Shown here: piece after piece, positions 29,702 to 38,759 of the stretch
Layout of the letters: every line of letters begins with the position of its first letter
Position numbering within the stretch: the stretch's first letter is position 1
Assembly (NCBI RefSeq): GCF_028713515.1
Contig: NZ_JAQTOD010000001.1
Span: forward strand, 1-64,000
Length of the DNA: 64,000 bases
Reading direction: 5' to 3'
Origin: Sulfurimonas sp.
GTDB taxonomy: Bacteria > Campylobacterota > Campylobacteria > Campylobacterales > Sulfurimonadaceae
Notes under the pieces: generated by a model
What the model was told of the DNA's origin: nothing
Seen by the model: the letters and a program-made list of their open reading frames with translations, nothing else
The model's database searches: none
Made by a program: the position numbers and the translations under genes

Positions 29702-30671
29702 GAATTTCCTTGATTGTTTTTATGATTTGGTTAGGTTCTATCTCGCCGATAGAGAAGTCATTTTTGTTGAGCTTATATGGATTAACGGCAGATGAAGACT
29801 CTATCGCTTTGTTGATGTTTGTTATGTAAGTGTTTCGCGCTGGTGTTGGACCAAAAAGAGTTATTGATGGGACATTTAATGCCCATGCCATGTGCGTTGG
29901 TCCAGTGTCGTTGCCGATAACAATCGATGCGTTTGCAATAGTGGATTTTAACTCATCAAAGCTCATTTTGTTTAAAGCTTTTGCGTTTGGCGTGTGAGTT
30001 TCAATCCAGAGAGCTAGTTCTCTCTCTTTTTCGTTGCCCCAAACTAAAAATATTGGTTCATTAAGCTCATTGGCAAGGGAAGTAAACTGCTCTTTTGGAT
30101 AGTTTTTGCTCTCCCATGACGAACCAATCACAAATAGTATATATGGTTTGGCGAGTTTTGGTTCGGCTTTAAAAAAAAGATAACTCTCTTTTGCATCCAA
30201 AAGCCGAGTATTTACATGAATTCCAAGGGGCTCCAAAATCACTGCCACATTACGGAGGATAATATTTTCATGATACGCTATATGAATTTTTTTGTTATAA
30301 AATAGAGATGCAATGCCTTCTCGAATAGAGTTTTTGTCAAACCCGGCAATAATTTTGCCGCCGATAATCCTTGATACTATGGCAGATTTCAGCAATCCTT
30401 GAGCATCTATGACGATGTCGTAGTTGTTTTTTGAGTAAGCTTTTAAAATTTTGTATTGAGTAAAAAATTCACTCTTTTTTGTTTTTATAGATTTTAGATT
30501 TACTGGTAAAATGTTGTCGATGTGAGGATTATTCTCTAATACACCGCGAAACCCGCTTTCTACAACCCAGTCAATCTGAGCATCTGGAATCTCTTTTTTT
30601 ATAAATTGCAAAGCCACCATAGCGTGAATGATATCGCCCATAGCAGAGAGTTTTACTATACATATTTTCAT
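29670..30671 (-). CDS. waaC: Lipopolysaccharide heptosyltransferase I
   Basis: KICIVKLSAMGDIIHAMVALQFIK, IDAQGLLKSA, IGNDTGPTHMAWALNVPSITLFGPT. Confidence 0.93.
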   Translation of the reverse strand: MKICIVKLSAMGDIIHAMVALQFIKKEIPDAQIDWVVESGFRGVLENNPHIDNILPVNLKSIKTKKSEFFTQYKILKAYSKNNYDIVIDAQGLLKSAIVSRIIGGKIIAGFDKNSIREGIASLFYNKKIHIAYHENIILRNVAVILEPLGIHVNTRLLDAKESYLFFKAEPKLAKPYILFVIGSSWESKNYPKEQFTSLANELNEPIFLVWGNEKERELALWIETHTPNAKALNKMSFDELKSTIANASIVIGNDTGPTHMAWALNVPSITLFGPTPARNTYITNINKAIESSSAVNPYKLNKNDFSIGEIEPNQIIKTIKEIREQQTKISSL

Positions 30672-30750
30672 GAAACGGATTTTACACTAATGGGTATGAA
30701 AACTAGATAAGTTAAAAGTTTTTAGGATAAAATCCCGCATAAATAAACCA

Positions 30751-32472
30751 TTGGAACAACTATTGAAAGAAATTTTTAAACGCTATTCGCCATATATGAA
30801 GGATTATAAGCTCCAATATTTTTTAGTCATTGTGGGTATTATTTTAACTGTTAGTGCTACAGCAGCAACCGCACATATTATGAAGCCACTTATGGATGAT
30901 ATGTTTGTCGCAAAAGATGAAAAAATGCTCTATCTTATACCGTTTGGACTAATTGGAATCTATGTAGTTAAATCAATTGGCAGATACATGCAGTCAGTTT
31001 TTACAAAATATATTGGTCAGCATATCATCGCAAGACTTCGTGAGACGCTACTGGAGAAAATCATTAGTCTTGATATGTCGTTTTTGTATGCAAATCGTAG
31101 TGGAGAGCTGATTTCACGAGTAGTAAACGATATTGATAGAATTAGATATTTTGTCTCAAGCATGTTGCCAGATCTGCTCCGCGAGATACTCACGGCTATT
31201 GCCCTTATAGCTTATGTTATATATCTGAACCCCATCCTCGCTTTTTACTCTCTGGTTGTTATGCCGCTTATCATCTATCCGCTTATTTTAGTGGCTAGAA
31301 AACTAAAAAAATATGCCCATAGGTCGCAAGAAAAAAATGCGGATGTTGTAAGTAGGCTTACTGAGGTGTTTAATAGTAGTGAAATTATAAAAGCAAATGC
31401 TACTCAGAAGTTTGAGTTAAAAAGATTTAGTGTAGAAAACTGGCAATTCTTTAAAATAAATATGAAATCGGCTTATGTCGGAGATATAGTTTCGCCAATC
31501 ACCGAGATAGTCGCGGCAGTCGGACTTGCCATGGTTATATTTGTCGGCGGAAGAGAAGTTTATAACAATAACATGAGCGTTGGAGAGTTTACTGCTTTTT
31601 TAACAGCCATCGGGCTTGTGATGCAACCGCTTCGCCAAATTGGAATCATTTACCCTAAAATTCAAGACGCAACAAGTGCAAGTGAGAGAGTTTTTGAGAT
31701 ACTTGATACGCAGAGCAAAATCGTGGATGGAGATAAGATTTTAGAAGATGATATTGTGCATATTGAGTTTAAAAATGTAAAGCTAAAATATGACAATACT
31801 TATGCATTAGATGATATAAATATAGATATAAATAAGGGGCAAAATATTGCACTTGTCGGAGATAGTGGGGGCGGGAAAAGCACATTTATAAATATGCTTC
31901 TTCGTTTTTATGACCCAGAGAGTGGCGAGATTTTGATAAATGGTACAAATATAAAAGAGTTTAACCAAGACTCTCTGAAGCACCATATCTCACTTGTTAC
32001 GCAGAGAGTTTACATCTTCCAAGATACTCTTGCAGCAAATGTTGCTTATGGACAAGAGATAGATGAAAAAAGAGTAAGTGAAGCGCTTGAGTTAGCCGAT
32101 GCTTCGGCTTTTGTGGACTCTCTTGAGGATAAAATGTACACAAAAATGGAAGAGTTCGGTACAAATCTATCAGGTGGACAGAGACAAAGGATTGCAATTG
32201 CTAGGGCTATCTATAAACATTCATCTTTAGTTCTTTTTGATGAGGCAACCTCTGCACTTGATAATGAGAGTGAAAAGAGAATTCAAAAAGCTCTTGATGA
32301 ATATACAAAAGATAAAATCACCATAACAATTGCCCATAGACTAAGCACCATAAAAAATGCCGATAAGATTTTAGTTATACAAAAAGGTAAAATTGTTGCG
32401 AGTGGGAATCATGATGAGTTGATGGAAACTTCGCAGGTTTATCAAAGATTAGCTGGAGAGTTGAAGAATTAA
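30751..32472 (+). CDS. msbA: Lipid A export-type ABC transporter (MsbA family); TTG start
   Basis: TM domain plus GDSGGGKST Walker A, LSGGQRQRIAIARAI, VLFDEATSALD. Confidence 0.9.
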   Translation: MEQLLKEIFKRYSPYMKDYKLQYFLVIVGIILTVSATAATAHIMKPLMDDMFVAKDEKMLYLIPFGLIGIYVVKSIGRYMQSVFTKYIGQHIIARLRETLLEKIISLDMSFLYANRSGELISRVVNDIDRIRYFVSSMLPDLLREILTAIALIAYVIYLNPILAFYSLVVMPLIIYPLILVARKLKKYAHRSQEKNADVVSRLTEVFNSSEIIKANATQKFELKRFSVENWQFFKINMKSAYVGDIVSPITEIVAAVGLAMVIFVGGREVYNNNMSVGEFTAFLTAIGLVMQPLRQIGIIYPKIQDATSASERVFEILDTQSKIVDGDKILEDDIVHIEFKNVKLKYDNTYALDDINIDINKGQNIALVGDSGGGKSTFINMLLRFYDPESGEILINGTNIKEFNQDSLKHHISLVTQRVYIFQDTLAANVAYGQEIDEKRVSEALELADASAFVDSLEDKMYTKMEEFGTNLSGGQRQRIAIARAIYKHSSLVLFDEATSALDNESEKRIQKALDEYTKDKITITIAHRLSTIKNADKILVIQKGKIVASGNHDELMETSQVYQRLAGELKN

Positions 32473-32478
32473 ATTAAT

Positions 32479-32504
32479 AATAAAACAGACTTGTTTGTTT
32501 TATT
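32479..32504 (+). terminator. Terminator-like hairpin after msbA
   Basis: 9-bp inverted repeat AATAAAACA / TGTTTTATT just after the stop codon. Confidence 0.5.
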
Positions 32505-32636
32505 GCATAATAATAATTAATAAGATTTTCAACACTTTTTAGAGATAATCGCTACGATTAATATAGATAATTTTTTTGCCAAAAAGTGGCAAACTGCAGC
32601 GACTATTGCTGTTTCAATAATATGCAAGGATGAAAA

Positions 32637-34004
32637 ATGTTAGATTTTGCAAAATTTACAAAGTACTCAAAACCAGGTCCAAGATATACAAGTTACCCAA
32701 CAGCACTAGAGTTTAGCGACTCTTTTGGATATGATGAGTATATAAAAAAACTTGATTCTCAGGATTCATCTCGCCCTTTGAGCCTATATTTTCACCTCCC
32801 TTTTTGTAAAAATGCTTGCTACTTTTGTGGTTGTAATGTAGTTTTCACCTCCAAAGAAGATAAGATGATTCGCTATTTGGATTATTTAAAAAGAGAGTTA
32901 AAAATTCTCTCTGGACATCTAAACTGTAAAAGAGAAGTTATTCAGATGCACTTTGGCGGTGGAACTCCAACTTTTTTTAATGCCGAGCAACTCGATGAAG
33001 TTATAAAAGAGATAAGAGCTTTCTTCCCAAATTTTGTTAAAGATGCTGAGATAAGTTGTGAGATTGACCCTCGTCACATCAATGAAGATCAGATGAGAGT
33101 GCTTAGTAAAAATGGCTTTAATCGTGTAAGTTTTGGTATCCAAGATTTTAATGAAAAAGTTCAACAAGCAGTTCACAGAATTCAGCCGTACAATATAACA
33201 AAAGAAGCTATGGATTTGGCTAGAAAGTACAATATGAACTCCGTTAATGTTGACCTTATTTACGGACTTCCATACCAATCTTTAGAGACTTTTAAAGAGA
33301 CACTCTCACTCACACTTACTCTAAATCCAGACAGATTCGCAATTTTTAACTATGCTCATGTGCCGTGGATGAAAAAAACTATGCGTAAGATTGATGAAAC
33401 AACTCTTCCACTTCCGGATGAGAAGCTTCAGATTATGCAGTACACAATCAACTTTTTAACCTCAAATGGTTATAAAATGATTGGCATGGATCACTTTGCA
33501 AAGCCAGAAGATGAGCTGTTTAAAGCGATTGAAAAAGGTGAACTTCATAGAAATTTCCAAGGATATACCACAAAGGGTGGAGCTGATCTAATCGGAGTGG
33601 GGCTTACCTCCATTGGCGAGGGCATAGACTACTACGCGCAAAACCATAAAGAGATGAGAGAGTACGAAGATGCAATTGACGCAGGAAAACTACCGTTTGA
33701 ACGAGGTGTTGTGCTTAGTGATGATGATCAAATCAGACAATTTGTGATTATGGAACTTATGAGTAACTTCAAACTTGACATAAGAAGATTTGAGAAACTC
33801 TTTAATATTAATTTTAAAACATATTTTGCAGACGCAGTAGAAGCGTTAAAGCCATTTGTGGAGGATGAACTGCTCACTATGGACGAAAATCATATAGAGT
33901 GTAGTCAAACAGGTACTTTGCTTATAAGAAATATAGCTATGCCATTTGATGCATATATGAAAAAACACACAAAAAGCTCTAAAACATTTTCTAAAACGGT
34001 TTGA
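32637..34004 (+). CDS. hemN: Oxygen-independent coproporphyrinogen III oxidase
   Basis: PRYTSYPTALEF, radical-SAM CKNACYFCGCNVVF, HFGGGTPTFF. Confidence 0.95.
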   Translation: MLDFAKFTKYSKPGPRYTSYPTALEFSDSFGYDEYIKKLDSQDSSRPLSLYFHLPFCKNACYFCGCNVVFTSKEDKMIRYLDYLKRELKILSGHLNCKREVIQMHFGGGTPTFFNAEQLDEVIKEIRAFFPNFVKDAEISCEIDPRHINEDQMRVLSKNGFNRVSFGIQDFNEKVQQAVHRIQPYNITKEAMDLARKYNMNSVNVDLIYGLPYQSLETFKETLSLTLTLNPDRFAIFNYAHVPWMKKTMRKIDETTLPLPDEKLQIMQYTINFLTSNGYKMIGMDHFAKPEDELFKAIEKGELHRNFQGYTTKGGADLIGVGLTSIGEGIDYYAQNHKEMREYEDAIDAGKLPFERGVVLSDDDQIRQFVIMELMSNFKLDIRRFEKLFNINFKTYFADAVEALKPFVEDELLTMDENHIECSQTGTLLIRNIAMPFDAYMKKHTKSSKTFSKTV

Positions 34005-35296
34005 TGATGAGCAAATCTGCACAAGAGATTTTTAACTTTGGCGCGACAACTGATGAGTGTATTAAGTGTGGAAAGTGTATCCCTGTTTGTACCATTCATA
34101 ATGTAAATGCCGATGAGGTAACATCTCCAAGGGGATTTTTGGACCTTTTGGGTGCTTATCAGCGAGGAAATTTAGAGCTAGATGCAAACGCAAAAGCCAT
34201 TTTTGAGAGCTGTTTTTTATGTACCGCTTGCGTTGAGGTTTGTCCAAAATCACTTCCAGTTGATATGGTAATAGAGCAGGTTCGCTCAGATATAGCACAA
34301 AAATTTGGTATAGCATGGTATAAAAGAGCCTTCTTTTTGCTTCTTCGCCATAGATGGCTAAATGATTTGGCGTTTAAACTCGGTTGGGTTTTTCAAACTT
34401 GTGGATTTAAAATTCAAGCAGATATTGACTCTATGAGTTCTCGTTTTAACCTACCGATGCTAAAGGCGGATAGACTTCTTCCAAGCCTTAGAAAAAAATC
34501 ATTTTTAAATTCGCATGAAGAAAATATCAGTAACGGCGGCAAGAGAAAAGTTGCTATTTTTATTGGCTGTTTGGGTAATTATAACTTCGTAGATGTCGGT
34601 AATTCACTTTTAGAGATTTTAGAAGCTTTGGAGATAGATGCATTTTTAGCTAAAGACCAGAAGTGTTGTTCGGCTCCTGCTTACTTTACTGGAGATTTTT
34701 ATACGGTTGATTACAATGCAAAATTTAACATAGAGTATTTTGAGAGTTTCTCAAAAGATGTTGAAGCTATTATAGTTCCAGAAGCAACTTGTAGTGCGAT
34801 GCTTAAAATAGACTATGAACACTATTTTCACGATCAACCTGAGTGGCAAGCAAGAGCGGTTGCGATTAAGAGTAAAATTTTTATGGCAACGGAGTGGTTG
34901 CAACAACACACACATCTAGAAGAGTTATTGGCTTCAAAGAAGCAAGACCCAAAAATAGTAACTTATCATGACCCTTGTCATGCTAGAAAAATGCAGGGGA
35001 TTCACAAAGAGCCAAGAGCGCTTATAGGTAAAAACTACAAAATAGTTGAGATGAGCGACCCAAATAGCTGTTGTGGATTTGGTGGTGTTACTATGCAGAG
35101 TGAGAAATATCATCTTGCTAAAGCCGCTGGTATCCCAAAAGCTGATATGATTAAAAAAACTGGTGCAGATATAGTTAGTTCGGAGTGTAGCGCTTGCAGA
35201 ATGCAGATAAATGCTTCTATGAATTATGTTGATGCGAAAAGCGTTTTCAAAAATCCTATTGAGCTAATCGCCCAAGCCCTGAGAGAACACCCATAA
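34001..35296 (+). CDS. (Fe-S)-binding oxidoreductase with CCG domains (GlcF/GlpC/LutA-like)
   Basis: Two CxxCxxC[x3]CP clusters, KCCSAPAY and SNSCCGFGGV-like CCG motifs. Confidence 0.88.
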   Translation: MMMSKSAQEIFNFGATTDECIKCGKCIPVCTIHNVNADEVTSPRGFLDLLGAYQRGNLELDANAKAIFESCFLCTACVEVCPKSLPVDMVIEQVRSDIAQKFGIAWYKRAFFLLLRHRWLNDLAFKLGWVFQTCGFKIQADIDSMSSRFNLPMLKADRLLPSLRKKSFLNSHEENISNGGKRKVAIFIGCLGNYNFVDVGNSLLEILEALEIDAFLAKDQKCCSAPAYFTGDFYTVDYNAKFNIEYFESFSKDVEAIIVPEATCSAMLKIDYEHYFHDQPEWQARAVAIKSKIFMATEWLQQHTHLEELLASKKQDPKIVTYHDPCHARKMQGIHKEPRALIGKNYKIVEMSDPNSCCGFGGVTMQSEKYHLAKAAGIPKADMIKKTGADIVSSECSACRMQINASMNYVDAKSVFKNPIELIAQALREHP

Positions 35297-36120
35297 TGAA
35301 TGCGTGGAACAACATATATGCCGTTTTTGACCCAATAGCTTTTAAAATCTTTTCACTACCAGTTCATTGGTATGGAATTATGTATGTGTTGGCTTTGGTT
35401 ACTGCTTTGTACCTCGGAAAATATTTTATTAAAAAAGATAAAATTGATTTCAAAAACAGTGAGATAGACAACTATTTTATCTATGTTGAGATAGGCGTTA
35501 TTTTGGGCGCTAGACTCGGCTATATCCTTTTTTACGATACTCAAACACTCTACTATCTTTCTCATCCATGGCAGATTTTTAATCCTGTTGTAAATGGTGA
35601 ATTTGTGGGCATAAGAGGCATGAGTTATCATGGAGCTGTTATAGGTTTTTTACTTAGCACTTACATCTACTCTAAAAAACATAAAATTGCTTTTGGCAAA
35701 ATTATGGATTTAGTTGCCATAAGTGTTCCTCTTGCTTTTGTGTTTGGACGAATAGGCAACTTCTTAAATCAAGAACTTATAGGCAGACAAGCCGATGTGC
35801 CTTGGGGAATTTTAGTAAACGGTGTACTTCGTCATCCGTCACAACTCTACGAGGCTGTCTTAGAGGGCTTTGGTGTTTTTGTGGTTGTTTATCTATATAG
35901 GAAATATCAAAAATTTAGCGGAGAGCTGATTTTGGTGTATGGCATGAGTTATGGTATTTTTCGTGCAATCGCAGAGATTTGGCGTGCACCGGATGTTCAA
36001 ATCGGCTATATTTGCTGTGATGTTGTAACTTTTGGGCAACTGCTTAGCCTTGGTATGGCACTATTTTCGTTTGTTGGATGGATTTATTTTAAAAGAGTAA
36101 ATAGTACTAAAATAATCTAG
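35296..36120 (+). CDS. lgt: Prolipoprotein diacylglyceryl transferase
   Basis: VHWYGIMYVLAL, GRIGNFLNQELIGRQADVPWGI, RHPSQLYEA. Confidence 0.95.
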   Translation: MNAWNNIYAVFDPIAFKIFSLPVHWYGIMYVLALVTALYLGKYFIKKDKIDFKNSEIDNYFIYVEIGVILGARLGYILFYDTQTLYYLSHPWQIFNPVVNGEFVGIRGMSYHGAVIGFLLSTYIYSKKHKIAFGKIMDLVAISVPLAFVFGRIGNFLNQELIGRQADVPWGILVNGVLRHPSQLYEAVLEGFGVFVVVYLYRKYQKFSGELILVYGMSYGIFRAIAEIWRAPDVQIGYICCDVVTFGQLLSLGMALFSFVGWIYFKRVNSTKII

Positions 36121-36235
36121 AATATGCTTTATTGCGCAATAGTGGGCAGTTAAAGCCTATGTTTAAATTTTTTTATGTAAAATAGTTACATTGCAAATTA
36201 AATTTTTAATAATAATTTTTTTATAAAAGGCTCTT

Positions 36236-36841
36236 ATGGAACATCTATTTATCGATTGGCTAAAAGAGTACGGCTATGCTGTTTTGTTTATTTGGAGTAT
36301 TTTAGAGGGCGAACTTGGTCTTGTAATGGCTGGAATTATGTCCCATACTGGAGATATGAACCTTATAATAGCCCTTGTTGTCGGTGCACTCGGTGGTTTT
36401 GTCGGAGATCAGATTTACTTTTACATTGGCAGATACAACAAAAACTATATTCATAAAAAACTTCATTCTCAAAAAAGAAAGTTTGCACTAGCCCATCTTT
36501 TGCTAACAAAGTATGGTTGGCCAATTATCTTTGTGCAACGATATATGTATGGAATGAGAACTGTAATACCAATGGCAATAGGACTTACAAAATATTCAGG
36601 TCGTCAATTTGCTATAATTAATCTAGCAAGTGCCTTGATTTGGGCTTCTATTACGATTGTACCAGCTTATTATTATGGAGACCATCTGCTTGCTCTTCTT
36701 GCATGGATTAAAGCTCACTGGTATTTTGCTGTACCTCTGATCTTGAGTGTAGTGGGTACTATATTTTACACTTTGAACCGACTTGAGAAAAAAGTTTTGA
36801 TAAAAAGAAGTGAGCGCAAGTTTGATGTATTAGTAAAGTAA
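36236..36841 (+). CDS. DedA family membrane protein
   Basis: EGELGLVMAGI, GALGGFVGDQIYFYIGRY, QRYMYGMRTVIPMAIG. Confidence 0.88.
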   Translation: MEHLFIDWLKEYGYAVLFIWSILEGELGLVMAGIMSHTGDMNLIIALVVGALGGFVGDQIYFYIGRYNKNYIHKKLHSQKRKFALAHLLLTKYGWPIIFVQRYMYGMRTVIPMAIGLTKYSGRQFAIINLASALIWASITIVPAYYYGDHLLALLAWIKAHWYFAVPLILSVVGTIFYTLNRLEKKVLIKRSERKFDVLVK

Positions 36842-36976
36842 AATCACTAGTTTAGATTTTTTTAAAATCGCTTGATTTATAAAATAATTCCGCTGTGAGT
36901 TTTTTCTATTAATCTAATAATTATTATTCTATTTTAAATTAGAAATTCGAGTTAAACTATAGGAGCTTTTTACGCA

Positions 36977-37219
36977 TAGAGTCATTTTGGTAACTGGGGC
37001 TAGTTCCGGAATGGGAAAGGCTACGGTAGAGCTTTTTTGTTAAAAGGTTTTATGGTCTATGCTGCTACAAGGACTACAGAGGCATTTGATGGTTATCAAA
37101 ACGCAAATTTTAATGCTCATGCAACAGTAGGTGATAAAGCTAAAAAATTTATACCTATGAAGAGAGAGTTGAGTGATGAAGATTTTGAGAGACGAGTTAT
37201 AGAGCATTACAGTTTATAG
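36977..37219 (+). pseudogene. Short-chain dehydrogenase/reductase remnant
   Basis: HRVILVTGASSGMGKATVELF hits a stop; reading resumes in another frame as LLKGFMVYAATRTTEAF; catalytic YxxxK region absent; apparent ACG in place of the start codon. Confidence 0.75.
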
Positions 37220-37981
37220 GTGGAAAGCCTATTTTTCAATATCACTGACACAAAATACAGAGTTACGACACTTTTTGAGAGTTCAGGCGAGCACATAAAG
37301 AGAGTTGATATATCTAATGGCATCTTTTTTTTAGATGTACAACTCTTTTTTCACAACATTGACACTCTTATAAAAAACCTTGATAGAATGGTAGTTTTTT
37401 GCGTAGCAAAATATGCACAGATAAGTATAGTCGAAAATATCTCAAAAAAAGAGTTTGTGCTTAATAAAAACAGCACAAACACTCTTATAGACACTCAAAG
37501 CATAGATGCTCTCAGCCTTTACATAATCGATAAAATAGTAAATATAAAGAGTGACTCCGTGATGAAGAGTATAGTGTGTGAGCAAAATATTTTAGAGTTT
37601 ATTGCCCATAGGTTGCGACTAGTTGATATGGTAGATAAAGATCTCGACGATGATGAACTGTGCATCTCAAAGAGTGCAAAAGAGATACTTTTAAAGAGTT
37701 ATGTAAAGCCTCCTACTATCACTCTTCTGGCTCATCTGTGCGCGACAAACGAGTCAAAACTAAAAAAGGTTTTTAAAAAAGTATATAAATGCACCATATA
37801 TGAGTATACACAAAAGCTCCGTCTTGAGAGAGCAAACCTCCTTTTAAGAGAACAACTCTTAAATATAGGAGAGATAGCAAAAGAGGTCGGCTACAAATAT
37901 CAAAGTCACTTCTCAAAGTTTTTTTATGAGACTTACGGTGTTTATCCGAAGGATTTATTGAAAAAAAATAATTTGTGTTAG
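37220..37981 (+). CDS. AraC family transcriptional regulator (GTG start)
   Basis: C-terminal HTH: TQKLRLERANLLLREQLLNIGEIAKEVGYKYQSHFSKFFYETYGVYPKDL. Confidence 0.85.
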   Translation: MESLFFNITDTKYRVTTLFESSGEHIKRVDISNGIFFLDVQLFFHNIDTLIKNLDRMVVFCVAKYAQISIVENISKKEFVLNKNSTNTLIDTQSIDALSLYIIDKIVNIKSDSVMKSIVCEQNILEFIAHRLRLVDMVDKDLDDDELCISKSAKEILLKSYVKPPTITLLAHLCATNESKLKKVFKKVYKCTIYEYTQKLRLERANLLLREQLLNIGEIAKEVGYKYQSHFSKFFYETYGVYPKDLLKKNNLC

Positions 37982-38016
37982 AATATAAAAAAATAGTTTA
38001 GCGGTACGGTAATAAA

Positions 38017-38304
38017 ATGTCTATATTTCAAAAATCAATACTAAACTCCACCAAACAAGATGAAAGTCTCGTCGCACAGAGATGGGCAAAATTTCAAAGC
38101 TACTTAGCAAAAATCTCCGCCATCAAAGGGTTTAAAGAAGAGGTTTATCAAGACGGTTTTTTAGAAGATATCTTTGAAAACTACCTCAGTTATATATCTA
38201 AAGCTCGCTCCTCTGACGAACTGATCTGGCTACACTTATCCATGCTTTTTGCGGAAGATAGAGACCTGTTCAAAAAGAGACAATTAAAGAGATGTAGATA
38301 TTGA
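38017..38304 (+). pseudogene. Internally deleted type IIG/Eco57I-like restriction-modification remnant
   Basis: N-terminal QKSILN...QRWAKFQSYLAKISAIKGFKEEVYQDGFLEDIF joined directly to LFAEDRDLF-like segment; only 95 aa. Confidence 0.5.
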
Positions 38305-38351
38305 AGCAATTTCAATTATAAATAATTTCAAAGATTATTAAAGGATTAGAT

Positions 38352-38750
38352 ATGGGAAGGGGTGGATTTCTTAGTGCAGTGGTTAAAGTTGCTAAAGCGA
38401 TAAATAAGGCAAATGCAAAAGCTGCAAAAGAGAAAGAAAAGCAGGCAAGATTAATAGAGAAGGAGAAGGAGAGGCAGAGGCACATCACAGCACAGACTTT
38501 AAGAGATGAGGAGCGCCGACGGAATAGCAAACAAGCTGAAGAAGCTAGAGAGGCAGGAAGAATAGCTAACTTACAGCGTATCGAGGAAGAGGAGCGGCGA
38601 TGGAATAGCAAACTTCAGGCAGCAAGACAAAGAGATATCGACAAGAATGAGTTAGATAGCATGATTGAAGTTTCAAGGAGATTGTTTGAGTTAAGACAAG
38701 ACGATAGACGGCGACTAGTCGAATCATTTATTCGAAAAAATATCAAGTAA
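38352..38750 (+). CDS. Small charged coiled-coil protein
   Basis: Lys/Glu/Arg-rich heptads; internal repeat EERRRNSK / EERRWNSK; directly upstream of the DUF4041-like gene. Confidence 0.65.
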   Translation: MGRGGFLSAVVKVAKAINKANAKAAKEKEKQARLIEKEKERQRHITAQTLRDEERRRNSKQAEEAREAGRIANLQRIEEEERRWNSKLQAARQRDIDKNELDSMIEVSRRLFELRQDDRRRLVESFIRKNIK

Positions 38751-38759
38751 AGAGGAAGA

